Shown here: positions 26,277 to 34,841 of the stretch, piece by piece | Layout: each line of letters begins with the position of its first letter | Numbering within the stretch: the stretch's first letter is position 1 | NCBI GenBank assembly: GCA_900318175.1 | Contig: ONJQ01000029.1 | Span: 1-64,000, forward strand | Source: an uncultured Bacteroidales bacterium | Lineage (GTDB): Bacteria > Bacteroidota > Bacteroidia > Bacteroidales > P3 | Reading direction: 5' to 3' | Length of the DNA: 64,000 bases | The notes under the pieces: model-generated | Told to the model about the DNA's origin: nothing | Database searches by the model: none | The model's input: the letters and a program-made list of their open reading frames with translations, nothing else | Position numbers and translations under genes: made by a program

Positions 26277-26312
26277 ACAATGGAAACAAATAGATAGAAC
26301 CCGTATAAAGAT

Positions 26313-26558
26313 ATGACCGACCAAGAAAGAATCGCGGTAGAGGGACGCGTGAAAAATGCCCTCCAACAGATACGCCCCTACCTGCAACAGGATGGAGGCG
26401 ATGTGGAATATGTCGACATCACCAACCAGGGAGTGGTCATGGTGCGCCTCACCGGCCATTGTGGCTCCTGCCCCCATGCCCTGCAGACTCTCAAACAAGG
26501 CATCGAGACCGCCATCAAGCGTGCCATACCTGAAGTCAAAGCGGTTGAAAGGGTCTGA
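26313..26558 (+). CDS. NifU C-terminal domain protein (Fe-S scaffold)
   Basis: The 81-residue product is a single NifU-like domain with the cluster-binding C-x2-C pair at residues 50 and 53 (GHCGSCPHA) and the QDGGDVEYVDI signature. It serves as an Fe-S scaffold or carrier. It follows mrp by 150 bases and precedes the adenosyltransferase gene by only 3 bases, so the three probably share a transcript. Confidence 0.93.
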   Translation: MTDQERIAVEGRVKNALQQIRPYLQQDGGDVEYVDITNQGVVMVRLTGHCGSCPHALQTLKQGIETAIKRAIPEVKAVERV

Positions 26559-26561
26559 GCG

Positions 26562-27101
26562 ATGATATATACCAAGACAGGCGACAACGGCACCACCTCG
26601 CTGGTGGGCGGCACGCGTGTGCTCAAATGCGACGTCCGCGTCGAGGCCTACGGCACCGTCGACGAATTGAATGCCCACATCGGACTGCTGGCCGAGATGG
26701 TGAAGAGTATCGACTCCCCGCACTATGAAGCTTTAAAGCAGGTGCAGCGGAACCTCTTTATCGTGCAAACCCTGTTGGCGACGGAGAAGGAGGTGAAGTT
26801 TGAACTGCCCCAACTGCCAGCCGACGCTGTGGAGGATTTGGAGCATCGGATAGACAGGTTGCAAGAGAGTCTGCCTCCGTTCCGCAGTTTTGTGATACCG
26901 GGAGGCACAATGGCCTCGGCACAATGCCATGTGGCACGCACGGTGTGCCGCAGGGCGGAACGCTGTATCGTCAAGCTGCGCCAAGAGGCGGAGGTGGACA
27001 GCCGCGTGGCAAGCTACGTGAACCGCCTCTCGGACTACCTCTTCATCCTGTCGCGCGAACTTGTGCTGTCACAGGGTGCAGAGGAGTCGCTATTTAATTA
27101 G
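26562..27101 (+). CDS. PduO-type cob(I)alamin adenosyltransferase
   Basis: The 179-residue protein has the ATP-binding N terminus IYTKTGDNGTTSLVGGTRV (residues 2-20), the central YGTVDELNAHIG helix and the C-terminal VCRRAERCI and YVNRLSDYLFILSR motifs of PduO/MMAB-type adenosyltransferases. It makes adenosylcobalamin from cob(I)alamin and ATP. The ATG is 3 bases after the nifU stop. No cobalamin riboswitch or mutase gene is seen in the window. Confidence 0.94.
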   Translation: MIYTKTGDNGTTSLVGGTRVLKCDVRVEAYGTVDELNAHIGLLAEMVKSIDSPHYEALKQVQRNLFIVQTLLATEKEVKFELPQLPADAVEDLEHRIDRLQESLPPFRSFVIPGGTMASAQCHVARTVCRRAERCIVKLRQEAEVDSRVASYVNRLSDYLFILSRELVLSQGAEESLFN

Positions 27102-27180
27102 TACTACTCTTTTTCAGAAAGTGTGAGGGAGAGGGAAATGGACTGCAAACAATAAATAACACTAATTAAATATAAAATTG

Positions 27181-27211
27181 TTTGCGGGGAAAGAAAAAAA
27201 GTGTACTTTTG
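27181..27211 (+). promoter_or_regulatory. Bacteroidetes promoter of DUF2795-DUF2520-tatD
   Basis: TTTG (27181-27184), 19 bases, TACTTTTG (27204-27211). Leader of about 90 bases. Confidence 0.8.
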
Positions 27212-27310
27212 CAAAAGAATTGAATGCATATCGAACTCTAAACAATTCATCAACTGAAAGAAGTTCAAATTGTTATTTTTAGGACGGTAAGAGATTAAAA
27301 CTTTGAAATT

Positions 27311-27532
27311 ATGTATTGGACACTTGAATTGGCAACGAAATTAGAGGATGCTCCGTGGCCTGCCACAAAAGATGAGCTGATAGATTATGCCCAGCGAACG
27401 GGAGCTCCAATGGAGGTAATAGAAAACCTGATGGAGATAGAAGATGAGGGAGACCCCTATGACAGCATAGAAGACCTATGGCCTGATTATCCCACCAAAG
27501 ATGACTTCTTTTTTCAGGAGGACGAATATTAA
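27311..27532 (+). CDS. Small acidic DUF2795 protein
   Basis: The 73-residue protein (MYWTLELATKLEDAPWPATK) matches the DUF2795 pattern: an alternating helix-turn region with PATKDELIDYAQRTGAP and an acidic C terminus ending DDFFFQEDEY. Members are frequent in Bacteroidales and have no established function. It is the first gene after the promoter at 27181 and lies 9 bases before the DUF2520 gene. Confidence 0.85.
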   Translation: MYWTLELATKLEDAPWPATKDELIDYAQRTGAPMEVIENLMEIEDEGDPYDSIEDLWPDYPTKDDFFFQEDEY

Positions 27533-27541
27533 TACTATACT

Positions 27542-28309
27542 ATGAGAATAACCTTTATTGGCTCGGGCAATGTGGCAACACATCTTGCCCTTGCCATGTA
27601 TGGCCGCGGACACGTGATAGAGCAGGTATGGTCGCGAAATATTGACCATGCCAATCTGTTGGCAGCACGTGTGGAAGCCAAACCTATCCACAAACTATCT
27701 AAGCTGACCGACAATGCCAACATCTATATTATCGCCGTCTCGGACGATGCGCTGCCCGAAGTAGCCAACGAAATCAGGGTGAACAATGCCTTGGTGCTGC
27801 ATACTTCCGGTGCCACGTCGATGGACGTGCTGAGCAAGTGCAGCACCCGTTATGGCGTCCTTTGGTCGCCCCAGTCTTTTGTGCGTGACGTCGCCTTGGA
27901 GTATGGCGAGCTGCCTTTCTGCATCCAGGGCTGCGATGCCGCCACCGAGGACGACATAGCCGAGTTTGTGGGGATGATTTCGACCCATATCTATCGCACC
28001 GACCAAAGTCAGCGTATGTACCTCCACCTGTCTGCTGTGTTTGTGAACAATTTCAGCAATGCCCTCTATGCCGTTGCCCAGCAGATTTGCCGTGAGCACA
28101 ATGTACCCTTTGAGATTCTCCATCCGTTGGTGATGACCACGGCCAAGAAATTGCAGTGGGGCGATGTGCGTTTCCAGCTTACAGGCCCGGCAGTGCGCAA
28201 CGACGTTAATACCATCAAATCCCACCGCGAAATGCTGGCAGATAACCCTGAGGCCCTATCCCTCTATGACAGCCTTACCGCGCTGGTGAAAAAAATCAAG
28301 AATGGTTGA
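27542..28309 (+). CDS. Rossmann-fold DUF2520 protein
   Basis: The 255-residue product has a dinucleotide motif GSGNVATHLA at residues 7-16, an F420/NADP oxidoreductase-like Rossmann domain (1-120), and a C-terminal helical DUF2520 domain (about 125-250, with FVNNFSNALYAVAQQI and LMADNPEA-like endings). It resembles ketopantoate or pyrroline-5-carboxylate reductases in build, but its substrate is not known. It overlaps tatD by 8 bases (ATGGTTGA). Confidence 0.85.
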   Translation: MRITFIGSGNVATHLALAMYGRGHVIEQVWSRNIDHANLLAARVEAKPIHKLSKLTDNANIYIIAVSDDALPEVANEIRVNNALVLHTSGATSMDVLSKCSTRYGVLWSPQSFVRDVALEYGELPFCIQGCDAATEDDIAEFVGMISTHIYRTDQSQRMYLHLSAVFVNNFSNALYAVAQQICREHNVPFEILHPLVMTTAKKLQWGDVRFQLTGPAVRNDVNTIKSHREMLADNPEALSLYDSLTALVKKIKNG

Positions 28310-28958
28310 CACCCATTGCCATCTTTACGATGAAGCTTTCGATACCGACCGCGACGACGCTGTGAAAAGGGCCGTCGCGGTCGGTGTTGGCATGATGTTG
28401 CTGCCCGGCATCGACAGCAAGAGCCATGCCCAGCAGGAGGCACTGGCCGCGCAATACCCTCAGTATTTCCGTCAGATGATGGGGCTCCATCCCACCTCTG
28501 TGGACGACAACTACGAGGCCGAACTGGCCATCGTGCACGACAAACTGTTTGCCACTTCGGCCGACTATGTCGGGGTAGGGGAGATAGGCCTTGATCTGTA
28601 TTGGGACAAAACCTACTTGGAGCAGCAACGCGAGGTGCTGAAGCAGCAGATGCGGTGGGCAAGGGAATTGGGCTTGGAGGCGCACCGAGCCGTCGAGATG
28701 GGTTTCCATATCGGCATAGGCGGAGTGGTGACCTTCAAGAACGCCACTCTTGCCGCCGTGGCCGCTGCGGTGCCCTTGGAACGTATCCTGTTGGAGACCG
28801 ATGCGCCCTATCTCGCCCCCGTCCCCTACCGGGGCAAACGCAACGAGAGCGCCTACATCCCCGTCATCGCTGCCAAGATTGCCGAAGTGCGCGGCGTCAG
28901 CACCAACGAGGTCGCCGCCGTCACCACCGCCTCCGCCCAGTCCCTCTTCCACCTGTAG
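28302..28958 (+). pseudogene. tatD: TatD-family metal-dependent hydrolase, internally deleted (copy 1, 5-prime part)
   Basis: The 218-codon frame begins as a proper TatD DNase (HxH in VDTHCHL, GEIGLD at about residue 92), in operon with DUF2520. After MRWARELGL (about residue 125) it jumps directly to EAHRAVEMGF. About 50 residues are missing, including the metal-binding H-x-R strand and the HCF-G motif that follow in all TatD proteins. The end (LLETDAPYLAPVPYRGKRNE) is intact. Two of the metal ligands are gone, so it cannot be a normal TatD enzyme. Positions 28577-28675 recur identically at 42087-42185; the deletion begins exactly at the end of that repeat. Confidence 0.8.
28577..28675 (+). 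repeat. 99-bp direct repeat, left copy (tatD segment flanking the island)
   Basis: Identical by eye to 42087-42185, offset 13510 bases. It encodes GEIGLDLYWDKT through MRWARELG of TatD. Sequence beyond it on both sides differs between the two copies. It marks the left boundary of the defence island. Confidence 0.92.
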
Positions 28959-29296
28959 CTACTCAGTTCATCGGTAAACCGGAATGGGACTTTAAACTAT
29001 ACACTGTAACCCAATCCAGTTTAGCTGTCCCAAATCTGCAACCATTTTCAGGGAAAGTCAGGAACCTGGTTCTATTGACTGATTTGTGGTTTATGTTCGC
29101 TCAGCGCGTTTTTGACTATGTATTGGATGGATTAGATGCCTGTTTTTGCCCCTGAAGGTGGTACATCACCCACAAAAAATGGTGGTATGCACAATATAAT
29201 CTCTTCTTGTTCGTTATTCAATTAAATTAACGTATGTACATTTTTCTTTGAAAATATACCGTAAAAGGTGGTACACAACCCACATAAAAAGGTGGT
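28959..29296. other. Left island spacer with duplicated Fic leader
   Basis: The spacer is AT-rich, unlike the host DNA before it. It contains two 35-bp direct repeats, 29155-29189 and 29265-29299 (AAGGTGGTACA...ACCCACA...GGTGGTATG). No gene is supported. Confidence 0.6.
29155..29189 (+). repeat. 35-bp direct repeat with two GGTGGTA words (copy 1)
   Basis: AAGGTGGTACATCACCCAC is followed by an A-rich stretch and GGTGGTATG. The copy at 29265-29299 differs at about four positions. GGTG..CACC within it is a short inverted repeat, so it could be an operator. Its terminal ATG would start only a 12-codon peptide. Confidence 0.6.
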
Positions 29297-29299
29297 ATG
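29265..29299 (+). promoter_or_regulatory. 35-bp direct repeat overlapping the fic start codon (copy 2, possible operator)
   Basis: The second copy of the repeat ends in GGTGGTATG, whose ATG (29297-29299) is the first possible fic start. A protein bound here would block transcription or translation of fic. The Fic protein has its own C-terminal winged helix, so self-regulation is plausible but unproven. Confidence 0.5.
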
Positions 29300-30382
29300 A
29301 TAATGAGGACAGAAGAACTTTATAATGAATGGCAATCGCTACAACCTCTTTCTAAGGAGCAAGAGGACTTGTTGCGGAACAAATTTACTTTAGAATACAA
29401 CTTCAATAGCAACCACTTAGAAGGCAACACACTAACCTATGGGCAAACTGAGTTGCTATTGCTTTTCGGCAAGGTGAGCGGCGAAGGGGACTTGAAAGAC
29501 TATGTCGATATGAAAGCAAGCCAGGTGGGTGTGGAGATGGTCAAAGAAGTAGTGCAAGACAAAAGTCTGCATCTGACGCAAAACTTTATCCGCCAGTTGC
29601 ATAAAGTGCTGCTACGTGAAGACTACACTGTATATTATCATTTGCCTGGAGGCGGGAACTCAAGTTATACAATCCATGCGGGGCAGTACAAAACACGGCC
29701 AAACAGCGTCATTACACGCTATGGAGACTGTTTCGAGTATGCTTCGCCCGAAGAGACCCCTCTGCTGATGACCGAACTAATCGATTGGTATAATGCAGCC
29801 GAGCAGGAGGGCAAACTTTCTCCCGTGGAGTTGGCAGCCCTCTTCCACTATCGTTATATCCGCATCCACCCCTTCGAAGACGGCAACGGCCGCATTGCCC
29901 GCCTGATGGTGAACTACATCTTGGCTCGACACGGATGGCCGATGATAGTCATCCGCAACCGCAAGAAATCCGAATACCTTGAAGCATTGCATCGCGCTGA
30001 CCAGAAAGTAGGTAATACACCATCCGAAGGTTCCAGAGCCCCAATAGGAAAGATCACATCCTTCCTTGCATTCTTTCGCAAGACAGTGTGCGATGAGCTG
30101 ATGTGTGATATAGGCATAGTCAAAAACTCCAACAATGACACTTGGTGGTACGATGGACAGCGAATCGTTTTCAGGAGTGAGAAAGGCTCTCTCTTGCTAA
30201 ATCTTATGAAGGAAAAGCCGTATATTACTTATTCCGAGTTGGCAGAAACGCTATCCATCAATCGCTCAGCTGTGCAGAAACAGATAGACAATTTCCGAAA
30301 GAAGGGCTACCTTGAGCGACGGAGTAATGACCAGTGGCATGTACTTGCCATCAATTCAAAGATATATCCATCGAGGGATTGA
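29297..30382 (+). CDS. Fic family protein with C-terminal winged helix
   Basis: The 361-residue protein has a complete Fic AMP-transferase motif HPFEDGNGRI at residues 191-200 and, near the N terminus, the inhibitory motif S38-xxx-E42-G (SNHLEGN). It is therefore a class II, self-inhibited Fic. The C-terminal part (YSELAETLSINRSAVQKQID) is a winged helix-turn-helix. Such Fic proteins AMPylate or otherwise modify targets and are often found in defence or toxin-antitoxin settings; here the target is unknown. The start may be 29297 or 29303. It is separated by a promoter at 30495 from the restriction operon, so it is probably its own unit. Confidence 0.88.
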   Translation: MIMRTEELYNEWQSLQPLSKEQEDLLRNKFTLEYNFNSNHLEGNTLTYGQTELLLLFGKVSGEGDLKDYVDMKASQVGVEMVKEVVQDKSLHLTQNFIRQLHKVLLREDYTVYYHLPGGGNSSYTIHAGQYKTRPNSVITRYGDCFEYASPEETPLLMTELIDWYNAAEQEGKLSPVELAALFHYRYIRIHPFEDGNGRIARLMVNYILARHGWPMIVIRNRKKSEYLEALHRADQKVGNTPSEGSRAPIGKITSFLAFFRKTVCDELMCDIGIVKNSNNDTWWYDGQRIVFRSEKGSLLLNLMKEKPYITYSELAETLSINRSAVQKQIDNFRKKGYLERRSNDQWHVLAINSKIYPSRD

Positions 30383-30494
30383 ACGCATTTGAAACGAGAT
30401 ATGGCTGCAAACAATTAGATAACCCCACAAAAGGAAAACCTTATAGACAGCAAACAATATACAGCGGAAGAGTGGACGCCCGCTAAAATTATTA

Positions 30495-30524
30495 TTGTCA
30501 TTCCAAGAAAAGTTCGTATTTTTG
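30495..30524 (+). promoter_or_regulatory. Bacteroidetes promoter of the DUF2971-hsdMSR defence operon
   Basis: TTG (30495-30497), 19 bases, TATTTTTG (30517-30524). It is the only full consensus promoter seen between fic and the end of hsdR, so DUF2971 to hsdR may be one transcript of about 11.4 kb. Confidence 0.8.
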
Positions 30525-30546
30525 CAGAATAAAAGTAATATCACAA

Positions 30547-30621
30547 ATGGCAAAAAACAGTACTTCTGGACGCGAATCATGTACTTGCATTTCGTTATGG
30601 CTCCCGAAAGATACTGAGTGA
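30547..30621 (+). CDS. Possible leader peptide upstream of DUF2971
   Basis: A 24-codon frame (MAKNSTSGRESCTCISLWLP and on to a TGA) lies between the promoter and DUF2971 and ends 8 bases before the DUF2971 ATG at 30630. It could be a leader peptide that couples translation, or chance. There is no homology that I recognise. Confidence 0.25.
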   Translation: MAKNSTSGRESCTCISLWLPKDTE

Positions 30622-30629
30622 ATCAAGTG

Positions 30630-31391
30630 ATGGGTGAAACGATATTATACAAATACCTTGATGCCGATGGTGGGCTAATGATGCTGTATTATGGCACGCT
30701 GATGTTCACCAACGCTACGCAGTTGAACGACCCATTCGACTGTCATCCTGCGTATATTGATATTCCACAGGATGCGATACCCCAGTATAGAGGCTTGCCA
30801 TCAAAGGTGGTTTCTGACTTGGAATATAACAAGGGGCTAAACCAACGCGATAAAACATATATCTGTAGCCTTTCTAAAGTCCACAATTCCATTTTGATGT
30901 GGAGTTATTACTCTAAACATTCAGGTATCTGCATCGGATTAAATATGGAAAATACAAGGAAATACTATGATCGCATGATTGGTCTCATCATTGGATGCCA
31001 TGAATATGAGGTTCAATACCGAGATATTATCAATGGGCATGATACCACCCATGATTCCAACGACCTATTTTGCAATCTATTTGCCACCAAAGCCAAAGAA
31101 TGGCAGCATGAGCAAGAGGTGCGCCTTGTATCTTATGACCCATGGTCAGAGTATATGCGTCTATTACCGGGACAGGACGATAAAGATGGCTCCATTCCTT
31201 GGAAAACAGTCCGTGCATTTCTTGATATTGGCGGAGAATGTTTCGAATCTGTCTATTTGGGAGTAAACATAAGCGAGAAAGACAAAGAAAAGGTCATGAA
31301 GATTGCCCATAAATGCAATCCCGACATCAATATCTACCAAATGACAATTGACCCTAAAGCCTTCCGGCTGAAAGAAGAACTTGTAAACTAA
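30630..31391 (+). CDS. DUF2971 family protein, first gene of the restriction operon
   Basis: The 253-residue protein carries the DUF2971 pattern: LYKYLDADGGLMMLYYGTLM at the start, FTNATQLNDPFDCHP, the YICSLSKVHNSILMWSYYSK block near residue 90 and the KAKEWQHEQEVRLV block near residue 160. DUF2971 proteins are often found near defence and toxin genes, but their activity is not established. The ATG at 30630 is preferred over an upstream GTG. The stop is 6 bases before hsdM, so it should be co-translated with the restriction genes. Confidence 0.85.
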   Translation: MGETILYKYLDADGGLMMLYYGTLMFTNATQLNDPFDCHPAYIDIPQDAIPQYRGLPSKVVSDLEYNKGLNQRDKTYICSLSKVHNSILMWSYYSKHSGICIGLNMENTRKYYDRMIGLIIGCHEYEVQYRDIINGHDTTHDSNDLFCNLFATKAKEWQHEQEVRLVSYDPWSEYMRLLPGQDDKDGSIPWKTVRAFLDIGGECFESVYLGVNISEKDKEKVMKIAHKCNPDINIYQMTIDPKAFRLKEELVN

Positions 31392-31397
31392 TATCAC

Positions 31398-33323
31398 ATG
31401 ATCAATATACGAAAACTCGAAGCAGAACTGTGGGAGTCGGCCGACCTCCTGCGCCAGGGCAGCAAGCTTACAAGCAGTCAGTATTGCATGCCTGTGCTTG
31501 CATTGCTCTTTTTGCGCTATGCCTATAGCCGCTATAAGATGGTAGAGGCTGAAATATTGCAAGGCCGGCCGGTGCGAGGTGGTAGGGTGATGCCCGTAGA
31601 GCCCAACGATTTCGTGGCCAAGAGTGCTCTGTATCTGCCCCGAGAAGCACAATTCGACTATTTGGTAAACCTACCTGAGAACATCATAGACCAAAACCTA
31701 AAGACTAAGGATGGACAAGATATTAATTCCCTTGGCGAAGCCGTTAATTATGCCATGCAGTTGGTGGAGGATCAGAGTGAACAACTGACGGGAGTGCTGC
31801 CCAAGACCTACACCATGTTTGCCGACGACCTGTTGCGTGAGCTCTTGCGTATCTTCAACAACAAGACCATCGACGAGGTAGGAGGCGACATCATAGGCCG
31901 CATCTATGAGTATTTCCTCTCCAAGTTTGCCAAAGCTGTAGCAAGCGACGACGGCGTGTTCTTCACACCCAAGTCGTTGGTGAAGATGCTGGTGAACGTT
32001 TTGGAGCCCACCCAAGGCGTGATGCTCGACCCCGCCTGTGGCAGTGGCGGTATGTTTGTGCAGACGGGCGATTTTGTGAATCAGGCAGGATTGGATGCCA
32101 ACACCAGCATGACTTTCTACGGTCAAGAGAAGGTGGAATACAACGCCCAGCTCTGTCTGATGAATATGGCTGTGCATGGTTTGAATGGCAAGATAGTTTC
32201 AGGCGACGAAGCCAACACCTTTTATCACGATGCCCACAACCTCGCCGGCCAGTGCGACTATGTGATGGCCAATCCGCCGTTCAATGTCGACAAGGTGAAG
32301 GCCGAGTCGGCTTCGGCAGCAGGACGCCTGCCTTTCGGTTTGCCCGGCGTGAATGCCAAGACCAAGGAGATAGGCAATGCCAACTATCTTTGGATAAACT
32401 ATTTCTATGCCTATCTGAACGAGCATGGCCGTGCTGGATTTGTGATGGCCAGTTCGGCAACCGATAGCGCCAACAAAGACCGCGACATACGAGAAAAACT
32501 TGTACGGACAGGCGATGTGGACGTGATGGTCAGCGTGGGCAACAACTTCTTCTATACTCTCTCGCTGCCTTGCTCGCTGTGGTTCTTCGACCGCAACAAG
32601 CATGCCGACATCCGCGACAAAGTGCTCTTTATCGATGCCCGCAACTACTACACCGTAGTTGACCGCACCCTGAATGAATGGACCGAGTGGCAGCTGCGCA
32701 ACATGCAAGCCATTGTACACTTGTATCGTGGCGAGAAAGAGAAATACCTTGCCTTGATGAATGACTACGACGAGGCTATTGCCGAGGCAGTCGCAGCTTT
32801 GGAAGAGAAAGGCCAGCCATTCAGCGAACTAATCGACCGCGACACCCAAGGTCATTTCTGGGGAACGATGGGGTGGATAGCTAATGCCGGTCAGGATTAT
32901 GCGAAAATGCGTGAGGCCATTGAAGACCAGATATCCCAGACAAAAGCCTGTGTGAAATCGGCAGAAGACTACATAGAGAAGCGCAAAGTAAAGGCAATGC
33001 GTCTGGCTGGTGAAGAGTTCTGCAATGACCTCAACAGCATCATCACCATTCTTGACGAGCGAGATTGGCTGGTGTCGAAATTCGGCACCGACGGTACTTA
33101 TCAGGACATCCTTGGTCTCTGCAAAATAGCCACCATTCAGGAGATTGAGGAAAAGAACTACTCGCTCACTCCCGGTGCTTATGTGGGTGTGGCCGAGCAG
33201 GAGGACGACGGAGTGGATTTCCACGAGCGCATGAACGAGATACATGCCGAATTGGCGCAGCTGAACAGCGAAGCCAACACCCTGATGGCTGAGATACAAA
33301 AAGCATGGGAGGAGCTGAAATGA
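31398..33323 (+). CDS. hsdM: Type I restriction-modification DNA methyltransferase subunit
   Basis: The 641-residue subunit methylates adenine at the site chosen by HsdS. Motif I is DPACGSGGMF (residues 211-220) and catalytic motif IV is NPPF (292-295). The N-terminal helical domain (ELWESADLLRQGSKLTSSQY) and C-terminal coiled coil (from about residue 500) are typical. It is longer than the 490-530 residues of many HsdM proteins because of the C-terminal extension. Its TGA overlaps the ATG of the DUF1016 fragment (ATGA). Confidence 0.96.
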   Translation: MINIRKLEAELWESADLLRQGSKLTSSQYCMPVLALLFLRYAYSRYKMVEAEILQGRPVRGGRVMPVEPNDFVAKSALYLPREAQFDYLVNLPENIIDQNLKTKDGQDINSLGEAVNYAMQLVEDQSEQLTGVLPKTYTMFADDLLRELLRIFNNKTIDEVGGDIIGRIYEYFLSKFAKAVASDDGVFFTPKSLVKMLVNVLEPTQGVMLDPACGSGGMFVQTGDFVNQAGLDANTSMTFYGQEKVEYNAQLCLMNMAVHGLNGKIVSGDEANTFYHDAHNLAGQCDYVMANPPFNVDKVKAESASAAGRLPFGLPGVNAKTKEIGNANYLWINYFYAYLNEHGRAGFVMASSATDSANKDRDIREKLVRTGDVDVMVSVGNNFFYTLSLPCSLWFFDRNKHADIRDKVLFIDARNYYTVVDRTLNEWTEWQLRNMQAIVHLYRGEKEKYLALMNDYDEAIAEAVAALEEKGQPFSELIDRDTQGHFWGTMGWIANAGQDYAKMREAIEDQISQTKACVKSAEDYIEKRKVKAMRLAGEEFCNDLNSIITILDERDWLVSKFGTDGTYQDILGLCKIATIQEIEEKNYSLTPGAYVGVAEQEDDGVDFHERMNEIHAELAQLNSEANTLMAEIQKAWEELK

Positions 33324-33685
33324 ATGAGTTAGAGAAGAACAACGATAAACTGTTACAGACCGTAGCAGTTATCAAAGAAGCCATCCTGCAAGGTCAATAC
33401 GAGGCTGCTAAAGGAGTGAGTAACATCCTGTTGGCGTTGTATTTTGGTATAGGCAAATATGTGTCGCAACAATCGCGCAAAGGCACATGGGGTACTGGCG
33501 CTTTGGAGACCATCAGCGGCCAGCTGCGCCGTGAGCTACCGGGATTGAGAGGCTATTCTGCAACCCAATTGAAAGAAATGCGTCTTTTTTATGAGGCATG
33601 GATAATGCTTGATACCAATTCTTCGGTTGCATTAAAGCAGCTGATGAGCGGCAAAGACCAAAATGATAAGGAGGACGAGGCATGA
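33320..33685 (+). CDS. DUF1016 (YhcG-like) N-terminal domain only
   Basis: The 121-residue product matches the N-terminal helical domain of DUF1016/YhcG proteins: ILLALYFGIGKYVSQQSRKG, TWGTGALETISGQLRRELPG and YSATQLKEMRLFYEAW. Full members are about 350 residues with a C-terminal PD-(D/E)xK nuclease, which is missing here. The start at 33320 overlaps the hsdM stop, and the stop overlaps the hsdS start (ATGA). Translation is therefore coupled on both sides, which argues for retention and against random debris. It may be a DNA-binding accessory of the restriction complex; this is inference. Confidence 0.75.
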   Translation: MNELEKNNDKLLQTVAVIKEAILQGQYEAAKGVSNILLALYFGIGKYVSQQSRKGTWGTGALETISGQLRRELPGLRGYSATQLKEMRLFYEAWIMLDTNSSVALKQLMSGKDQNDKEDEA

Positions 33686-34821
33686 GTGAGGTCAAATTGA
33701 AAGACATTACTATTAGTATAACAGATGGTAAACATGGTGATTGCAGAGGGGAAAATGATTCTGGATATTATTTTGTCAGTTGTAAAGATGTGTACGATGG
33801 GCTTATTCATTATGACAACGCTCGTCAAATAATGGAAGATGATTTCTTGGATGCTGACAAACGAACTAAACTTTCAGCTAATGATATTTTAGTAACAAAC
33901 AGCGGCACCATTGGGAGAATGGCGCTTGTTAAAGACGTCCCTGAAACAAGACGAACAACATTCCAAAAAAGTGTTGCTATTGTAAAGCCAAATACAGACA
34001 AAGTATTACCTATATATTTGTATTACCTCCTTCAGAGTAAGGTTTATGATTTCGTCAATAGTTCTAATGGGGCAGCTCAAAAGAATCTTCTGCTATCTAC
34101 GATGAGAGAATTTGATTTAGAGATAGAAGATGACGTAAATATTCAACACTGTATTGCCACCATCCTCTCCCGTTACGACTCTTTGATAGAGAACTATCAG
34201 AAGCAGATAAAGCTGTTGGAGGAAGCAGCGCAGCGACTCTATAAGGAATGGTTCGTTGACCTCCACTTTCCAGGCTATGAAAACACAAAGATTGTCGATG
34301 GTGTTCCAGAGGGGTGGGAAAATGCGAAACTTGGTGATCTGGTGGAGTTCAAAAGAGGAAAAACAATAACGAAGAAAGAAGTAATTGAAGGACCAATCCC
34401 TGTTGTTGCAGGTGGAATTAATCCTGCATACTATTGTAATATGTCAAACACAGCTGAACGGGTAATAACAATAAGCGCTTCTGGTTATGCTGGATTTGTA
34501 AAATTGTATTATGAAAGAATATGGGCTTCTGATTGCTCGTTCATTGATGTTTCAACCACAGATTTTTTGCATTTTGTATATTGTTACCTCAAATTAAAAC
34601 AGACTTCAATATATAATATGCAAAGAGGCTCCGCACAACAACATGTTTATGCAAAAGACATCAATTCGTTGGATTTATGCATTCCCATCAAAAGCGTGCT
34701 CAAATCTTTTGAAGGGAAGGCATCTAAATATTTTGATACAATATCTTATCTCCAATATCAAATCCGCCTCCTCACCGAAGCCCGCGACCGCTTGCTTCCC
34801 AACCTTTTAAAAATGAAATAA
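33682..34821 (+). CDS. hsdS: Type I restriction-modification specificity subunit
   Basis: The 379-residue subunit has the two-half design of HsdS: target-recognition domain 1 (residues 1-150), a conserved helical spacer (QKQIKLLEEAAQRLYKEWF near 175-195), target-recognition domain 2 (210-345) and a second helix (YQIRLLTEARDRLLPNLLKM). Each half begins with the KLKD/KLGD plus GK pattern. The recognition domains are AT-rich while the spacer (about 34150-34330) is nearer to host composition, the usual mark of domain shuffling. No recombinase or silent hsdS is present in the window. Confidence 0.94.
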   Translation: MSEVKLKDITISITDGKHGDCRGENDSGYYFVSCKDVYDGLIHYDNARQIMEDDFLDADKRTKLSANDILVTNSGTIGRMALVKDVPETRRTTFQKSVAIVKPNTDKVLPIYLYYLLQSKVYDFVNSSNGAAQKNLLLSTMREFDLEIEDDVNIQHCIATILSRYDSLIENYQKQIKLLEEAAQRLYKEWFVDLHFPGYENTKIVDGVPEGWENAKLGDLVEFKRGKTITKKEVIEGPIPVVAGGINPAYYCNMSNTAERVITISASGYAGFVKLYYERIWASDCSFIDVSTTDFLHFVYCYLKLKQTSIYNMQRGSAQQHVYAKDINSLDLCIPIKSVLKSFEGKASKYFDTISYLQYQIRLLTEARDRLLPNLLKMK

Positions 34822-34841
34822 CCATTAAATAAAATATTATT

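Noticed and set aside
33682..34821. Phase-variable hsdS locus
   Set aside because: There is no invertase, no silent hsdS copy and no long inverted repeats around hsdS.
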